From Prochlorococcus sp. AG-409-P01 (lineage in GTDB: Bacteria > Cyanobacteriota > Cyanobacteriia > PCC-6307 > Cyanobiaceae), in the NCBI GenBank assembly GCA_003215335.1, contig QCKM01000002.1, forward strand, positions 217,799 through 281,798: a DNA stretch of 64,000 nt. The letters are read 5' to 3'. This document shows, piece by piece, positions 1-8,458 of the stretch. The notes beneath the pieces are model-generated. The model saw nothing but the letters and a program-made list of their open reading frames with translations, did not search any database and was not told the DNA's origin. Made by a program: the position numbers and the translations under genes. The stretch's first letter is position 1; the number at the start of each line of letters is the position of its first letter.

Positions 1-1
1 G

Positions 2-124
2 TATCGATTGATTCAAGCTGCTATGGCAGGGTTTTTAGTTCAAAACGGGGTTGAATCAAGGCAAATAACTCGTCTTTATGTAGGGAACATGTTTGGTGGA
101 AATTCAATGCTTAATGGAATTTGA
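2..124 (+). CDS. 3' end of an unrecognised protein (partial)
   Basis: An open frame enters from the left edge and stops with TGA at 122-124. The 40 visible residues include LIQAAMAGFLVQNGVESRQI and end in GGNSMLNGI, which looks like a helical C-terminus and not random sequence. The family was not recognised. It converges on the EVE gene, with about 80 bp between the stop codons. The start lies outside the window. Confidence 0.45.
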   Translation, partial: YRLIQAAMAGFLVQNGVESRQITRLYVGNMFGGNSMLNGI

Positions 125-201
125 GGTATTGCTGCGTCCCTTTCGTTAGAGGTAGTTGCAACTTGATTAAAGTGATCGAGATAGATTTGAAAAGATTTTT
201 C

Positions 202-678
202 TCATGAAAACTTGCCTAGGCGTTTGAGTATATCTTTGGCTGTTTTTGTTGGGATTGGCAGTATTGAAAGGCGATTGCCCTTTCTTATGACCGGTAGTTC
301 TTCCTGGGTGTAAATAGATCGCATCTCTTCTAGGCTTAGCATTTCACTAAAACGACCTAGGTACTTCAATTCAACACAGTCCCAACGGGGCTTTTCTTTA
401 AGAGATTTGGGGTCGTAGTAATTCGATTTTGGATCGAATTGAGTAGGGTCGATTAAACCTAATTTAATTATTTCCATTATTCCAACTATGCCTGGCGGTT
501 TACAGTTTGAGTGGTAGAAAAAAGCCTTGTCACCAATGGCCATCGTTCGCATGTAATTGCGGGCTTGGTAGTTCCTAATACCATCCCAGAGAGTTGTAGA
601 TTCTTTTTTTAGTTGCGAAATACCATAAACATCTGGTTCGCTCTTCATTAGCCAGTAGCTAGGTTCCTGTTGTGCCAT
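202..678 (-). CDS. EVE domain protein (PUA-like fold)
   Basis: 158 aa, the usual length of a single-domain EVE (formerly DUF55) protein. The N-terminal strand SYWLMKSEPDVY, the segment LWDGIRNYQARNYMR and the central FFYHSNCKPPGIVGI are hallmarks of the family, which is related to PUA and YTH domains and is thought to bind modified bases; no substrate can be read here. The ATG at 678 is chosen because family homology begins at residue 6. No strong ribosome site is visible. Upstream, at 701-722, lies a perfect tandem pair of the 11-mer GTTTGAGTAAA. The first codons and this upstream stretch are the parent of a repeat found about 20 times in the window. Confidence 0.93.
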   Translation of the reverse strand: MAQQEPSYWLMKSEPDVYGISQLKKESTTLWDGIRNYQARNYMRTMAIGDKAFFYHSNCKPPGIVGIMEIIKLGLIDPTQFDPKSNYYDPKSLKEKPRWDCVELKYLGRFSEMLSLEEMRSIYTQEELPVIRKGNRLSILPIPTKTAKDILKRLGKFS

Positions 679-700
679 GGGATCTCAGCGAAAATGGGTG

Positions 701-722
701 GTTTGAGTAAAGTTTGAGTAAA
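701..722. repeat. Tandem 11-bp unit pair upstream of the EVE gene
   Basis: Two perfect copies of GTTTGAGTAAA in tandem, 23 bp before the EVE start codon. The same 22 bp recur exactly at 1638-1659, so the two secreted-protein genes between them are flanked by identical direct repeats. One turn of B-DNA per unit suits tandem protein binding or a recombination site. Confidence 0.75.
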
Positions 723-754
723 CCCTAAATCTAAGCGTTTCAGCTCTCTACCTA

Positions 755-1327
755 TTATCTGAAAGATCTGCAAACAGGGCTTTTTCTGTAGGGAGATGTC
801 CTGCAAATTTCTTTTAGTTCTTTAGTTGTTTTCTTTGACCAGTCGGTAATAGGTGGGTTTTCATAAGGGTTAAGCCCTTTATCTCTACCTTGAGTGTCTT
901 GCGGTCCTTGGCTATAGGGCATACGGAAGTTGGGGTATGGCAAAGCATCTTGTCTTTTCCAGCGAAATAGAGCTTTTACAAAGTTTTTTTGAGCCCCTCG
1001 ATTAGCAAAAAGGAAGAGGGCCTGTTTTTCTTTGCCGTTATTTCCTCTATAAGTGATGTAGTTGTAGTATTCGCCGCCATCTATGTCATTTCTATATTTT
1101 ATGTACTGAGAAGCTTGAATCCCTCCTTGACCCTCAACCCACATTCCTGGCCCCTGAAATCGAACCCTACATTTGTTTTTTAACCAACGACACCAAGCAT
1201 CGTGATAACTCTTAGGCCCATCTTTAAAAAGTTCTTCTGGGAAATCAGCATCTCCAAAGTCAGCAAAGGCTGGGCTAAATAAAGATGCAAAAAATGGAAG
1301 AAGAATCAAAGCATGTTTTGATTTCAT
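755..1327 (-). CDS. Secreted protein of unknown function (190 aa)
   Basis: The N-terminus is a signal peptide (K-rich start, hydrophobic core, SPAFA cleavage site). The mature part carries DAWCRWLKNKCRVRFQG near residue 50 and a Cys-containing tail. It is a paralogue of the 165-aa protein at 20370-20867, which has DAWCGSIRNKSCKVKFRG at the same place; two cysteines are shared. The ATG at 1327 is preferred over an in-frame TTG at 1348 because GGAGGAG lies 9 nt upstream of it. It follows the 80-aa secreted gene by one nucleotide, so the two form one transcript. Both lie in a segment bounded by identical 22-bp repeats. Function unknown. Confidence 0.8.
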   Translation of the reverse strand: MKSKHALILLPFFASLFSPAFADFGDADFPEELFKDGPKSYHDAWCRWLKNKCRVRFQGPGMWVEGQGGIQASQYIKYRNDIDGGEYYNYITYRGNNGKEKQALFLFANRGAQKNFVKALFRWKRQDALPYPNFRMPYSQGPQDTQGRDKGLNPYENPPITDWSKKTTKELKEICRTSPYRKSPVCRSFR

Positions 1328-1328
1328 A

Positions 1329-1571
1329 TTATTGAACTCCTCCGTCAACGCACCAGAAATATGTGCTGTATTCCTTTTTGTTTCTTGTAGTGGCTAATGC
1401 CCCTTCTTCCTGGCATTGGTCCATAGAGGCCATTGGCATGGAAACAGAGGACATTGAACCATATACTCCAGGCCCTCTAGAGAAAGCCAGCACTAAATGA
1501 ACAGCTGGATCGGCTGCTTGAACAGGGATGGAAAATGTCAATAAAAGTGGTGCAAGAAGTAAGCGGCGCAT
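1329..1571 (-). CDS. Small secreted protein (80 aa)
   Basis: Signal peptide MRRLLLAPLLLTFSIPVQA followed by a short mature region with two cysteines (MDQCQEEG and FWCVDGG). The pattern of an M-S/A-x-M motif, a CE/CQ pair and a C-terminal Y/F-x-CV is shared with the 78-aa protein at 1933-2169 and the 84-aa protein at 20870-21124, so it belongs to a small exported multi-copy family. First gene of a two-gene unit with 755-1327. A nearly identical copy of its promoter region and first codons sits at 10070-10240 as a relic. Role unknown. Confidence 0.8.
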   Translation of the reverse strand: MRRLLLAPLLLTFSIPVQAADPAVHLVLAFSRGPGVYGSMSSVSMPMASMDQCQEEGALATTRNKKEYSTYFWCVDGGVQ

Positions 1572-1637
1572 GGTTGGTTCTTTTCCCCTTGTCTAGTTGT
1601 TCTAGATCAATATTTCACTTATTTGAAGTAAAAAGGA

Positions 1638-1781
1638 GTTTGAGTAAAGTTTGAGTAAATCTCCACGATTCGCCGAGAGCACTTGCTATCACTCAAATGC
1701 CTCTTTTCATTAGCCAGTAGTTAATTTCCTGTTGTGCCATGGGCTTTCAGCGATATTGCGATGTGTGGATGATGTGTGGAT
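1638..1781 (-). repeat. Full EVE-start repeat, copy 2
   Basis: Read on the minus strand: tandem pair of ATCCACACATC units (1760-1781), a segment like the EVE upstream region, ATGGCACAACAGGAA and TGGCTAATGAAAAG (EVE codons 1-13), a spacer with a CTCGGCGAATC arm, then the tandem pair TTTACTCAAAC (1638-1659). The two bordering unit pairs differ from each other. The minus-strand side leads into the secreted-protein genes at 755-1571. Confidence 0.8.
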
Positions 1782-1865
1782 GGCTTAACATTCTCACCCT
1801 CATTTCTTTATTCTATTTCAATCAAGTTTCTATTACTAATAACCAAAGAAAGGCTCGCATGTTTT

Positions 1866-1925
1866 ATGTCTGATGGAACGGCTGATCTTTACGCCAAAAG
1901 AAATAAAGCTGCTAAGGCTGCATAA
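1866..1925 (+). CDS. Possible 19-aa leader peptide upstream of a secreted gene
   Basis: ATG TCT GAT opens a 19-codon frame ending DLYAKRNKAAKAA, stopping 7 nt before the ATG of the secreted gene at 1933. The second copy of this module (minus strand, about 21132-21178) keeps the frame and the DLYAKRN-xx-AKAA ending with mixed substitutions, but its first ATG has become ATA. Conservation of the frame is suggestive only; the stretch could also be conserved as DNA or RNA. Confidence 0.35.
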   Translation: MSDGTADLYAKRNKAAKAA

Positions 1926-1932
1926 TTCAGAT

Positions 1933-2169
1933 ATGAAACGCTTCCTACTTCCACTAATTGCTGCTATTGCAGTACCTACAGCCGCCAACGCTGAAACCTA
2001 TTGGTTAATCCTTTCAGGAACTAGGACTACTGCTGGTGCAATGTTGAAAGTTCCCATGTCGACCATGGAAGAATGCGAACTTGCAGGAAAAAAAGTTATG
2101 CAGAGCGACCACCACGCCAGAAATTATATGTGGGAGAGTATGAGATATATATGCGTCAAAGGCAAATAA
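1933..2169 (+). CDS. Small secreted protein (78 aa), duplicated module
   Basis: Signal peptide MKRFLLPLIAAIAVPTAANA, then ETYWLILSG, a MEECELAG segment and C-terminal YICVKGK with two cysteines. It is clearly homologous to the 84-aa protein at 20870-21124, including about 250 bp of upstream DNA (repeat, promoter, short leader frame). The ATG at 1933 begins at the signal peptide; the longer frame from 1873 only translates the leader region. No SD is evident, so translational coupling to the short upstream frame is possible. Function unknown; exported by the Sec route by inference. Confidence 0.8.
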   Translation: MKRFLLPLIAAIAVPTAANAETYWLILSGTRTTAGAMLKVPMSTMEECELAGKKVMQSDHHARNYMWESMRYICVKGK

Positions 2170-2171
2170 TC

Positions 2172-2270
2172 ATGCCTATCAATAAACCCATTCCTGATTC
2201 TGTTATTAGCTTTTGGAAAAAGCAGTTTCAAAAGATCAGAGAAATAATCGTTAGACCTTCTAATAAATAA
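2172..2270 (+). CDS. Possible 32-aa basic peptide
   Basis: ATG two bases after the stop of the 78-aa secreted gene opens a 32-codon frame, MPINKPIPDSVISFWKKQ and onwards, rich in Lys/Ile/Arg. Spacing suits translational coupling. No homologue was recognised and the second copy of the module has a different gene here. Confidence 0.35.
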   Translation: MPINKPIPDSVISFWKKQFQKIREIIVRPSNK

Positions 2271-2892
2271 AGAACAGATCGCAACTGACAGAAAAACTCC
2301 TCAATTCCCAGGAAGCACCCTTTATTGAGAAATCTAGTGACGGCAACAGATCTGAGTTATTCGCAATTTTTCTATCCACACCATTTTCAAAACCTATCCA
2401 CACATCGCTCATTGGTCGAGTGATGCCAAGGCGGTACGTGTTTCTGCACAGAGTATTCAATCTTTCCTTTCCTCTCCGACGTTGAGGATCAATTCCAAGA
2501 CTTTAGAAACCAGTTCGATGAATCAATCCATTCATCCTTCATGGTGACTTTCTGGAGAGGCGTATGAGGGAGTCATATGTCCTGCCCGTCTCGTTATATG
2601 AGCTCAGAAATTTATGCAACATTTTTAGATGTAGTAGAACTCTGGGTGATTCTCTACATTTTTATTTAGACCTTCCTTAATGTTTGTCGCCACAAATTTT
2701 TTGTATTTAGCGTAAGCAGAAACTTCACCTTTCGTATCGCCTAACTTTCCTTTCTTCACGGGTCTCTTTAATTGCCATCTAAGGAATCAGACTTTCCATC
2801 TATTGAACCAGAGTTTGAATTAATTGGGAATAGTTTAAAAAGCTAAGACTGGGTTAAGTGATATAAAAGTAGAAACAGTAAAGTTTTTTGGA
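2271..2892. other. Gene-free stretch of about 620 bp
   Basis: No convincing frame on either strand. A segment around 2395-2415 (CTATCCACACATCGCTC) resembles one unit of the ATCCACACATC repeat type, so this may be a decayed repeat copy. The rest shows nothing recognisable. Confidence 0.4.
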
Positions 2893-3972
2893 TTAACTAG
2901 AAGTAAATAGTAATAATTTAGCTCTTTTGATTAGCTTTAATATTGGTAGAATTGCGAATGAGAAAAGTGGGTGATATTTATTGTATTGACTATTTATTAC
3001 ACCGTATTGCTTGATTTCTTGTAAATTCGACTCATCAAGATAAGTGCCAAATAGCTTGTCCCAGAATACGAACTTCTCGCCAAAATTGCTATGAAAATGT
3101 CTTGGTTCTATAGAGTGATGGAACCAATGTAATGATGGGCTCATATATATAAAATTGATTGGTTTTGGGAATAAAACTTTTAACCCACTATGTGCTAAAA
3201 CCCCCCAGGTTCTTTGTATCATTGAATCTATTAGATATATATATAGTGGGATCAAATATCCTTGCGACAAGTATTCATTTATTAATAAACCTGTGAAAAT
3301 TGTAATAGGTAGAATCAGAGTTCCTTTTATGGTGTTTTCAATTGGAAGTTCCCTAAAATTATTAAGAATAGTCATCTCTGAAGCTGAATGATGAAACTCA
3401 TGAAGGTCCCAAATGAAACCAACATGATGAGCAAGTCTATGGCAAAAATATTGGGCCATATCTGAAATTAGTAATGCAAAAATAAAAATACAAACAATTA
3501 AAGGCTTTGAATTTGGTAAAGGCATTATTGATTGATATATTCCATGAAACCAATCTCCTATTCCCTCATTCAAAGCAGCTAAACCTATTGTTGAAAACAT
3601 TACTAAAAATTGTAGCTGTGAGCTTAAAAGATATAGAAAGAAATACCATATATCAGCTAATTTATAGCCTTCAACGTGATTTAGCCTACCTATACTTGTC
3701 TCATTAAATAAATTAAAAATATTATTTCTACCATTGTTCGCCGCCTCAAAAAGAGGAATTGTAAATATAGGTAGAATTAATAGGGCAAACTTTACAGTTA
3801 TAGTGATGAGGATCGCAGATATGCCACCATTTTTAAGTCCATTAAGTGTGATTATATTATTGGCAATATCAAAGTTTGATGAAGGGAGTTTCTCCTGAAA
3901 TTCGTGAAAACCAATAAGCAATAAACTCAATAACAATATAATTCCAGAAATATTTCTAAGAGTTTTTGGCAT
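2893..3972 (-). CDS. Fatty acid hydroxylase / sterol desaturase superfamily membrane protein
   Basis: About 359 aa from the ATG at 3972 (an in-frame TTG at 4005 is weaker). Several membrane segments surround the histidine clusters of the superfamily: HRLAHH near residue 178, HEFHHS near 191 and HWFHH near 280. These ligate a di-iron centre that hydroxylates or desaturates lipid or carotenoid substrates at the membrane. The exact substrate cannot be told. The gene is AT-rich and lies alone between a relic-rich stretch and a repeat copy at 4098-4285, which suggests an acquired gene. A perfect inverted repeat sits about 40 bp upstream of the start. Confidence 0.85.
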   Translation of the reverse strand: MPKTLRNISGIILLLSLLLIGFHEFQEKLPSSNFDIANNIITLNGLKNGGISAILITITVKFALLILPIFTIPLFEAANNGRNNIFNLFNETSIGRLNHVEGYKLADIWYFFLYLLSSQLQFLVMFSTIGLAALNEGIGDWFHGIYQSIMPLPNSKPLIVCIFIFALLISDMAQYFCHRLAHHVGFIWDLHEFHHSASEMTILNNFRELPIENTIKGTLILPITIFTGLLINEYLSQGYLIPLYIYLIDSMIQRTWGVLAHSGLKVLFPKPINFIYMSPSLHWFHHSIEPRHFHSNFGEKFVFWDKLFGTYLDESNLQEIKQYGVINSQYNKYHPLFSFAILPILKLIKRAKLLLFTSS

Positions 3973-4012
3973 GAGAAAAGGTTTCTTGAGAGCCAGCCCC
4001 CTCAAAATATAC

Positions 4013-4033
4013 CTAGACGATCTAGGCGTCTAG
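4013..4033. promoter_or_regulatory. Operator-like inverted repeat
   Basis: CTAGACG and CGTCTAG arms separated by 7 bp, perfect, located 40-60 bp upstream of the hydroxylase ATG at 3972. The position suits a repressor site or a short hairpin. No regulator is identified. Confidence 0.4.
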
Positions 4034-4097
4034 TCAGCTATGCGTTATTTAGGAATTCCTTCTAATCCCTTGACATCAATGACTTATAACTGTTCAT

Positions 4098-4285
4098 TAG
4101 CCAGGAGCTAGGTTCCTGTTGTGCCATGGGATCTCAGCAAAAATGGGTGGTTTGAATAAAGTTTGGATAGATCCTCGACCTCAGCAGGGGATTTCTATTT
4201 TTTCTATCTTGGCCTATTTGTATTGAAGTTGAAGTTGCAGTTGCTTTTGAGCCATCTCTTTTAGGGGACCTTGGGGGAGCTCAAT
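4098..4285 (-). repeat. EVE-start repeat plus gene-end fragment, left flank of the nitrite segment
   Basis: Holds TTCATTAGCCAGGAGCTAGG, CTGTTGTGCCATGGGATCTCAGC and the unit pair GTTTGAATAAA/GTTTGGATAGA (4150-4171), then runs into the 3' end of the HEAT gene. About 185 bp match 9128-9312 at roughly 85-90 percent by eye, in the same orientation, so the two copies bracket 4.3-9.1 kb. Confidence 0.8.
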
Positions 4286-4933
4286 CAGAAGATTTGACAG
4301 GGTTGCAAGGCTATGGGGAGTGGCTATACAACTGAGGGCAAGAAGTGCTGCACGAGCTGTTGCTTCTGATCCGTTCTTAGCAATTTCTGCAATTTGTAAA
4401 TTGATGGCGGTACTATTGCGCCGTTGTAAAACCCTAATGGTTGATAACACAACTGGATCGCGAAAATCTTTTAATGGTTTCTGAACAAGATCAAGAAGAA
4501 TGTAATCACTGAGTTGATGAACTTTGAATTTGAGTAATTCCAAGCCAGCTAAGACAAGGGGTTGGGATTTTTCGCTTAAGACGTTCCTAAGGAGAATGAT
4601 TGGAAGTTCACCTCCCCAGCAGCTAAGTGCTTGCAGAACTGGCAGCTTGAGTTGGTTCTCTTCTTTGAGCAGCTTTAGCAACCAAGTTTTTGCCTCAGGC
4701 TGATGACAAAGTCCTGCTGCACTAATTAACTCTGGTTGAGCCCCTGCTTGTTTGATTAGTAACTCTAAAACTGGCCAACCTTTATTACTTAGTAATCCGA
4801 GTTGCTCAGTTATCGCAAAGCGAAGGTCTGTCTGAAGATTGATTGAATAAACCTCACCCAACCAGCAAGGCTCGAGGGGAACCCTGCGGGATTGGTTGAG
4901 TTTTTCCCAGATTGAGTCTTCATGGATAGCCAT
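4214..4933 (-). CDS. HEAT-repeat protein of the nitrite-assimilation cluster
   Basis: 239 aa of repeated amphipathic helices with the Leu/Ala spacing of PBS-lyase-type HEAT repeats (for example ATARAALLALSCIATPHSLA). It starts 9 nt after the transporter stop and is co-directional with nirA and the transporter, so very likely one operon. HEAT-like accessory proteins occur near nitrite genes in other cyanobacteria (for example NirB of Synechococcus elongatus); equivalence here is an inference from context. No catalytic motif is visible. Its last 60-70 bp are duplicated downstream of the repeat at 9.2 kb. Confidence 0.75.
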   Translation of the reverse strand: MAIHEDSIWEKLNQSRRVPLEPCWLGEVYSINLQTDLRFAITEQLGLLSNKGWPVLELLIKQAGAQPELISAAGLCHQPEAKTWLLKLLKEENQLKLPVLQALSCWGGELPIILLRNVLSEKSQPLVLAGLELLKFKVHQLSDYILLDLVQKPLKDFRDPVVLSTIRVLQRRNSTAINLQIAEIAKNGSEATARAALLALSCIATPHSLATLSNLLIELPQGPLKEMAQKQLQLQLQYK

Positions 4934-4942
4934 AGATAGTCC

Positions 4943-5854
4943 TTAGCGTGCACCAAGTTCTGCGGCTAGTTCTCGTTCCAGTTTTTCATCATGAACTGTT
5001 GGCAGGACATTGGACACCTTGGTGCGATGTGTGCTGTAGAAGAGCATGCCTATAAAAACCATTCCTCCAATAATGTTGCCAACAGTAACTGGCAGGAAAT
5101 TCCAAAAAATAACCTTGCTGAAGGGCACTCCAGAACCAAGAAGGGGGCCTGCTGTATGCAAAAACATGTTTACAACAATGTGCTCCATGCCCATTGTTTG
5201 GAATGCAGTAATTGGTAGCCAACAAGCAAGAAGTTTTCCTGGAACACTTTTACTTACTAGAGCCATTGTGACTCCAAGACATACTAGCCAGTTAGCAATA
5301 ACACCTCGTATAAATGCTAGGAAAAGTCCAGTACTTCCTAGAGACTCATACTTGGTAAGAACATTTGATTGATTTATAGATATCAGCTTTGATGCAACAA
5401 CGGCCCATCCTTTACCTCCTTCAGCTGCAGATAAAGGATCAATAGTTCCTGCGCTTGTCAAACTAATTGAAAGTAAAACTGCTACAAGAAATGTGCCCAA
5501 GAAATTACCTATCCAGACCCACCCCCAATTTCTAAATGTGGCTTTCCAGGAGGATTTGCCCGCCCAAGTTGCCATAGGTAATAGAGCAAAATTTCCAGTA
5601 ACTAGCTCCATACCAAAAAGCACTATGCTTGCAAATCCAAACGGGAAAATAACTGAACCAAGGAAAGGCATCCCAGATTGAATACCTACAGTTATTGCTA
5701 GACATGTAGCTAAGCCAAGTATTGCCCCAGAGTAAAAACCTCTTACTAGCAAGTTTTTTGTACTTACAGTAGATTTTTTTCCGCCCGCTGCAATCATTCC
5801 ATCGACTAATTCATTAGGAAGGACATAATCCATTTGTGAGTTGTTTGCATCCAT
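4943..5854 (-). CDS. focA: Formate/nitrite transporter family channel (likely nitrite uptake)
   Basis: 303 aa with six membrane segments and the family signatures GMELVTGNFALLP and NWLVCLG with NMFLHTAG downstream. FNT proteins form pentameric channels for formate or nitrite. Placement between nirA and a HEAT protein makes nitrite the likely substrate. The hydrophilic N-terminus (about 35 aa) and C-terminus (about 30 aa) are short. Expected in the cytoplasmic membrane, feeding nitrite to NirA. A 47-aa gene lies between this gene and nirA on the same strand. Confidence 0.92.
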   Translation of the reverse strand: MDANNSQMDYVLPNELVDGMIAAGGKKSTVSTKNLLVRGFYSGAILGLATCLAITVGIQSGMPFLGSVIFPFGFASIVLFGMELVTGNFALLPMATWAGKSSWKATFRNWGWVWIGNFLGTFLVAVLLSISLTSAGTIDPLSAAEGGKGWAVVASKLISINQSNVLTKYESLGSTGLFLAFIRGVIANWLVCLGVTMALVSKSVPGKLLACWLPITAFQTMGMEHIVVNMFLHTAGPLLGSGVPFSKVIFWNFLPVTVGNIIGGMVFIGMLFYSTHRTKVSNVLPTVHDEKLERELAAELGAR

Positions 5855-5901
5855 GTTTGGGAAAATGATTGTGTTGGAAGATGTTTTTTAAGTTGATTGA
5901 T

Positions 5902-6045
5902 TTATCTGCTAATGCGATTCATTAGCCTTGAAAAAGGATCTTTACTTCCGCCTTGACGATCAATGAGTGGACGGTCACTCCCAAATTCACTTAGCCAATT
6001 CACAATGCGACTAAAGAAATCAGTTGAATTAGATTTAAATTTCAT
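5902..6045 (-). CDS. 47-aa protein between nirA and the nitrite transporter
   Basis: ATG at 6045 opens a frame ending at 5902 (MKFKSNSTDFFSRIVNWLSE then FGSDRPLIDRQGG and RLMNRISR). It is basic, with one amphipathic helix. It sits 40 bp after the nirA stop and 47 bp before the transporter start on the same strand, so it is probably co-transcribed. Not recognised; perhaps a small accessory of nitrite uptake. The composition looks coding, but no SD stands out. Confidence 0.6.
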   Translation of the reverse strand: MKFKSNSTDFFSRIVNWLSEFGSDRPLIDRQGGSKDPFSRLMNRISR

Positions 6046-6085
6046 AGAGAAGTTAACAAATGATTGTGGTTTTGGTAAAAGCAGC

Positions 6086-7690
6086 TTATGGAGAACGACT
6101 GCTTTTACCTAACTGCCGAATCCAATCAATAATCTGCTTTAAAGCAATAAATTTCTCAGAGAAATTCTTGGTCTTTGGAATTGCAGAGTAATTTTCAATC
6201 AATAATTTTTTCAATAGATTCTTTAATTCAGCAGTAGGAACTGATTTATGTATTAACTCTCCTATCTTTTGATTTGGTCCTTGCTCTCCTCCAATTGATA
6301 TGTCATAAGCCTCAATCATTTTCCCATCAGCATTTCTGGCTTTTGTCCCGGTTAGGCCTATTGCTCCCATATAGGCTTGACCACAACTATTGGGACACCC
6401 TGTCCAGTGAATCTTTAGTTCTTCAGGTAAATCAATTTCTGAGTCAAGCTCTTTAGATACCTTTAGAGCCTGATCTTTAGTATTTGTCAAAGCAAAACTG
6501 CAGTAGGTATTACCTGTACATGAGACAGTCCCTGCCGCTATTGTTTTTGGGCGGAGGGGAAATTTCTTTAATAGAGGATCAGCTTTAAAACTCTCAATCT
6601 GCTTGTCTGGGATATTAACTATGATCACATTTTGATCTTCAGTAAGACGAAGTTCACTGCTCCCATATGTTGCACTTATGCTGGCTAAATCTTGAATTTC
6701 TTCTGCTGAAAGCCGACCTACTGGAATATGTAGGCCTGCATAGTTAAGACCTAACTGCTTTTGAGGATGAACTCCAAAGAAAGAACGTGGTTTTTGTGAA
6801 AAAATAGAACCAGGATCTGGAGTAAGTGTTCCAAATTTTTCTTGAACATTATCCCTGAAATTTTCTACGCCAACTTTATTTAAATAGAACCTAAATCGTC
6901 CTTTAGGCCGTTGATAACGTTCTCCATCATCGCGCCAACTAGATATAACTACCCCTGTGAAATGACATATTTCATGTGGTTTAACCCATACATTAAGAGG
7001 AATAGCGTAATCATTTAATTGAGAAGAAAGAATCCCTCCAACCCAAACACTAAAACCAAGCTCTCCTTCTTTTATAACTGGATGGAAAATAATGTCATTG
7101 TGCAAAAGAAAGTTGTCATGTGAACCTGCTACTGCAGTGTTCCATTTTCTTGGCAAATTAGAGAATTCAGAATTTCCTTCTCCATTCTTAGTCAAGTAAT
7201 TATCCAACTCCAATGTATATGGCCTGGTATCTATAATTTCATTCGGATCGATTCCTGCTAATGGATTACCTGTGACATTTCTTGGGTTATCAAACCCTGA
7301 TTGGATGGTTTCTATATCAGCATCTTTTAGACGTCTAAGAATTTCAGGTAGGTCACTAATAAGAATCCCACGGAGTTGGAGATTTTGCCTTGTAGTGATA
7401 TCGCAACTTCCATCTTCTGCATAACGAGCAACAATAGATGCAATTACATTTAATTGATGTGCATTTAGTATTCCATTAGTTATTCGTAAACGGAGCATAA
7501 ATTTTCCTGGTGTTTTAGGCCGCCAGAACATTCCATACCATTTCAAGCGAAGCTCTAAGTCGATTTTGTCCATTTTCTCCCAACCAATCTTGGCCAATTC
7601 TTCTATTTCTCTGCCCAATAGGAGCCCATCTTTCAGGGCCTTATTCTTTTCTATTTTATTTAATTTCTTCCCTTCTAAATACGGTTTCAT
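6086..7690 (-). CDS. nirA: Ferredoxin-nitrite reductase
   Basis: 534 aa, the expected size. It reduces nitrite to ammonium with six electrons from ferredoxin, using a sirohaem and a 4Fe-4S cluster. The cluster ligands are visible as CTGNTYC near residue 395 and CPNSCGQ near residue 435. The two ferrodoxin-like repeats with TTRQNLQLRG (about 105) and LTEDQNVIIVNIPD (about 355) are typical. The ATG at 7690 gives a normal N-terminus. First gene of the operon nirA, 47-aa gene, transporter, HEAT protein. A GTA-N8-TAC NtcA-type site at 8000-8013 lies about 310 bp upstream, in agreement with nitrogen control. Confidence 0.97.
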   Translation of the reverse strand: MKPYLEGKKLNKIEKNKALKDGLLLGREIEELAKIGWEKMDKIDLELRLKWYGMFWRPKTPGKFMLRLRITNGILNAHQLNVIASIVARYAEDGSCDITTRQNLQLRGILISDLPEILRRLKDADIETIQSGFDNPRNVTGNPLAGIDPNEIIDTRPYTLELDNYLTKNGEGNSEFSNLPRKWNTAVAGSHDNFLLHNDIIFHPVIKEGELGFSVWVGGILSSQLNDYAIPLNVWVKPHEICHFTGVVISSWRDDGERYQRPKGRFRFYLNKVGVENFRDNVQEKFGTLTPDPGSIFSQKPRSFFGVHPQKQLGLNYAGLHIPVGRLSAEEIQDLASISATYGSSELRLTEDQNVIIVNIPDKQIESFKADPLLKKFPLRPKTIAAGTVSCTGNTYCSFALTNTKDQALKVSKELDSEIDLPEELKIHWTGCPNSCGQAYMGAIGLTGTKARNADGKMIEAYDISIGGEQGPNQKIGELIHKSVPTAELKNLLKKLLIENYSAIPKTKNFSEKFIALKQIIDWIRQLGKSSRSP

Positions 7691-7958
7691 GGTTCAGATG
7701 TTTAATGCTATTGATTTTGTGTAAGAAAAGAGAATAATAAATTGAGGAATATTTCAGGCGTATAAATTTTTTGAGGCTAGGACTCTATTCATCTCAAAGG
7801 ACTGAAGTTCATCTACTATTAATGCATTTAAGAGCTCAATCTATATGTATCAGATTAAACAAAAATGGAAATTTCTGGAATTTAGAATTTAGTGTACTTA
7901 GATACAGAATTATTACAGCCAAGATGAGTTTTGATTGATTGACTCATCTAAAGCATTG

Positions 7959-7986
7959 CTAATCTGCTATTTCTAGAGCAGATTAG
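7959..7986. terminator. Perfect 10-bp hairpin in the nirA leader
   Basis: CTAATCTGCT pairs with AGCAGATTAG over an 8-nt loop. It lies between the candidate NtcA site and nirA, and downstream of the 64-aa gene at 8067-8261. No long T-run follows on the minus strand, so it may be a weak terminator or a leader structure. Confidence 0.4.
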
Positions 7987-7999
7987 AAGATTAGGCTAT

Positions 8000-8013
8000 G
8001 TATATTTAGATAC
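8000..8013. promoter_or_regulatory. Candidate NtcA binding site (GTA-N8-TAC)
   Basis: GTATATTTAGATAC matches the consensus palindrome exactly. It lies upstream of the nirA operon, about 310 bp from the start codon, which requires a long leader. A related GTACTTAGATAC with only 6 bp between half-sites sits at about 7893-7904. Confidence 0.5.
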
Positions 8014-8066
8014 AAGAAAATAGTCATTTAGTTCTTTTATCTCTCTTCAGAACCTAAATCGAAAAG

Positions 8067-8261
8067 CTAATACTGACGACCCACTTCGCCAAACCAACGT
8101 ATTGAACCTTCCAATAGCATTTTCCAAACTTTCTTCATTGCAGCAATGTCTCTATCTAGTCCATTATTAAAATTACTGGGGTGGCTTAAATTATTTATTT
8201 GCTCAGAAGGTCTTGTTGTTAATGTTCTTCTTGATTTTGACCTATAGAGGCGGCTGACCAT
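8067..8261 (-). CDS. Small basic protein, unknown (64 aa)
   Basis: MVSRLYRSKSRRTLTTRPSE then a helical tail with MKKVWKMLLEGSIRWFGEVG. The ATG at 8261 is chosen because AGGAAAAGGG precedes it; the in-frame ATG at 8297 has no ribosome site. No family recognised. It could be a remnant, but composition and SD favour a real gene. Confidence 0.5.
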   Translation of the reverse strand: MVSRLYRSKSRRTLTTRPSEQINNLSHPSNFNNGLDRDIAAMKKVWKMLLEGSIRWFGEVGRQY

Positions 8262-8458
8262 TCTAAGCCCTTTTCCTGAAAATAAATTTATGACCATTAG
8301 AGCAGAGACCCATATTATTCATATGTTGCAGTTGCTACAAAAAACAATATTCTATCAAAGTATCCCTTTCTTAAATAAGGTTAGCCCTTGATTGAAAAGT
8401 TAGATTTAGATCATTGGCTTGTGTTTAGAATTGTTTGACTTGGAGGGACCCATTGTAA

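Noticed and set aside
4989..5681. Four long frames within the transporter gene
   Set aside because: All are other-frame shadows of the well-conserved formate/nitrite transporter.
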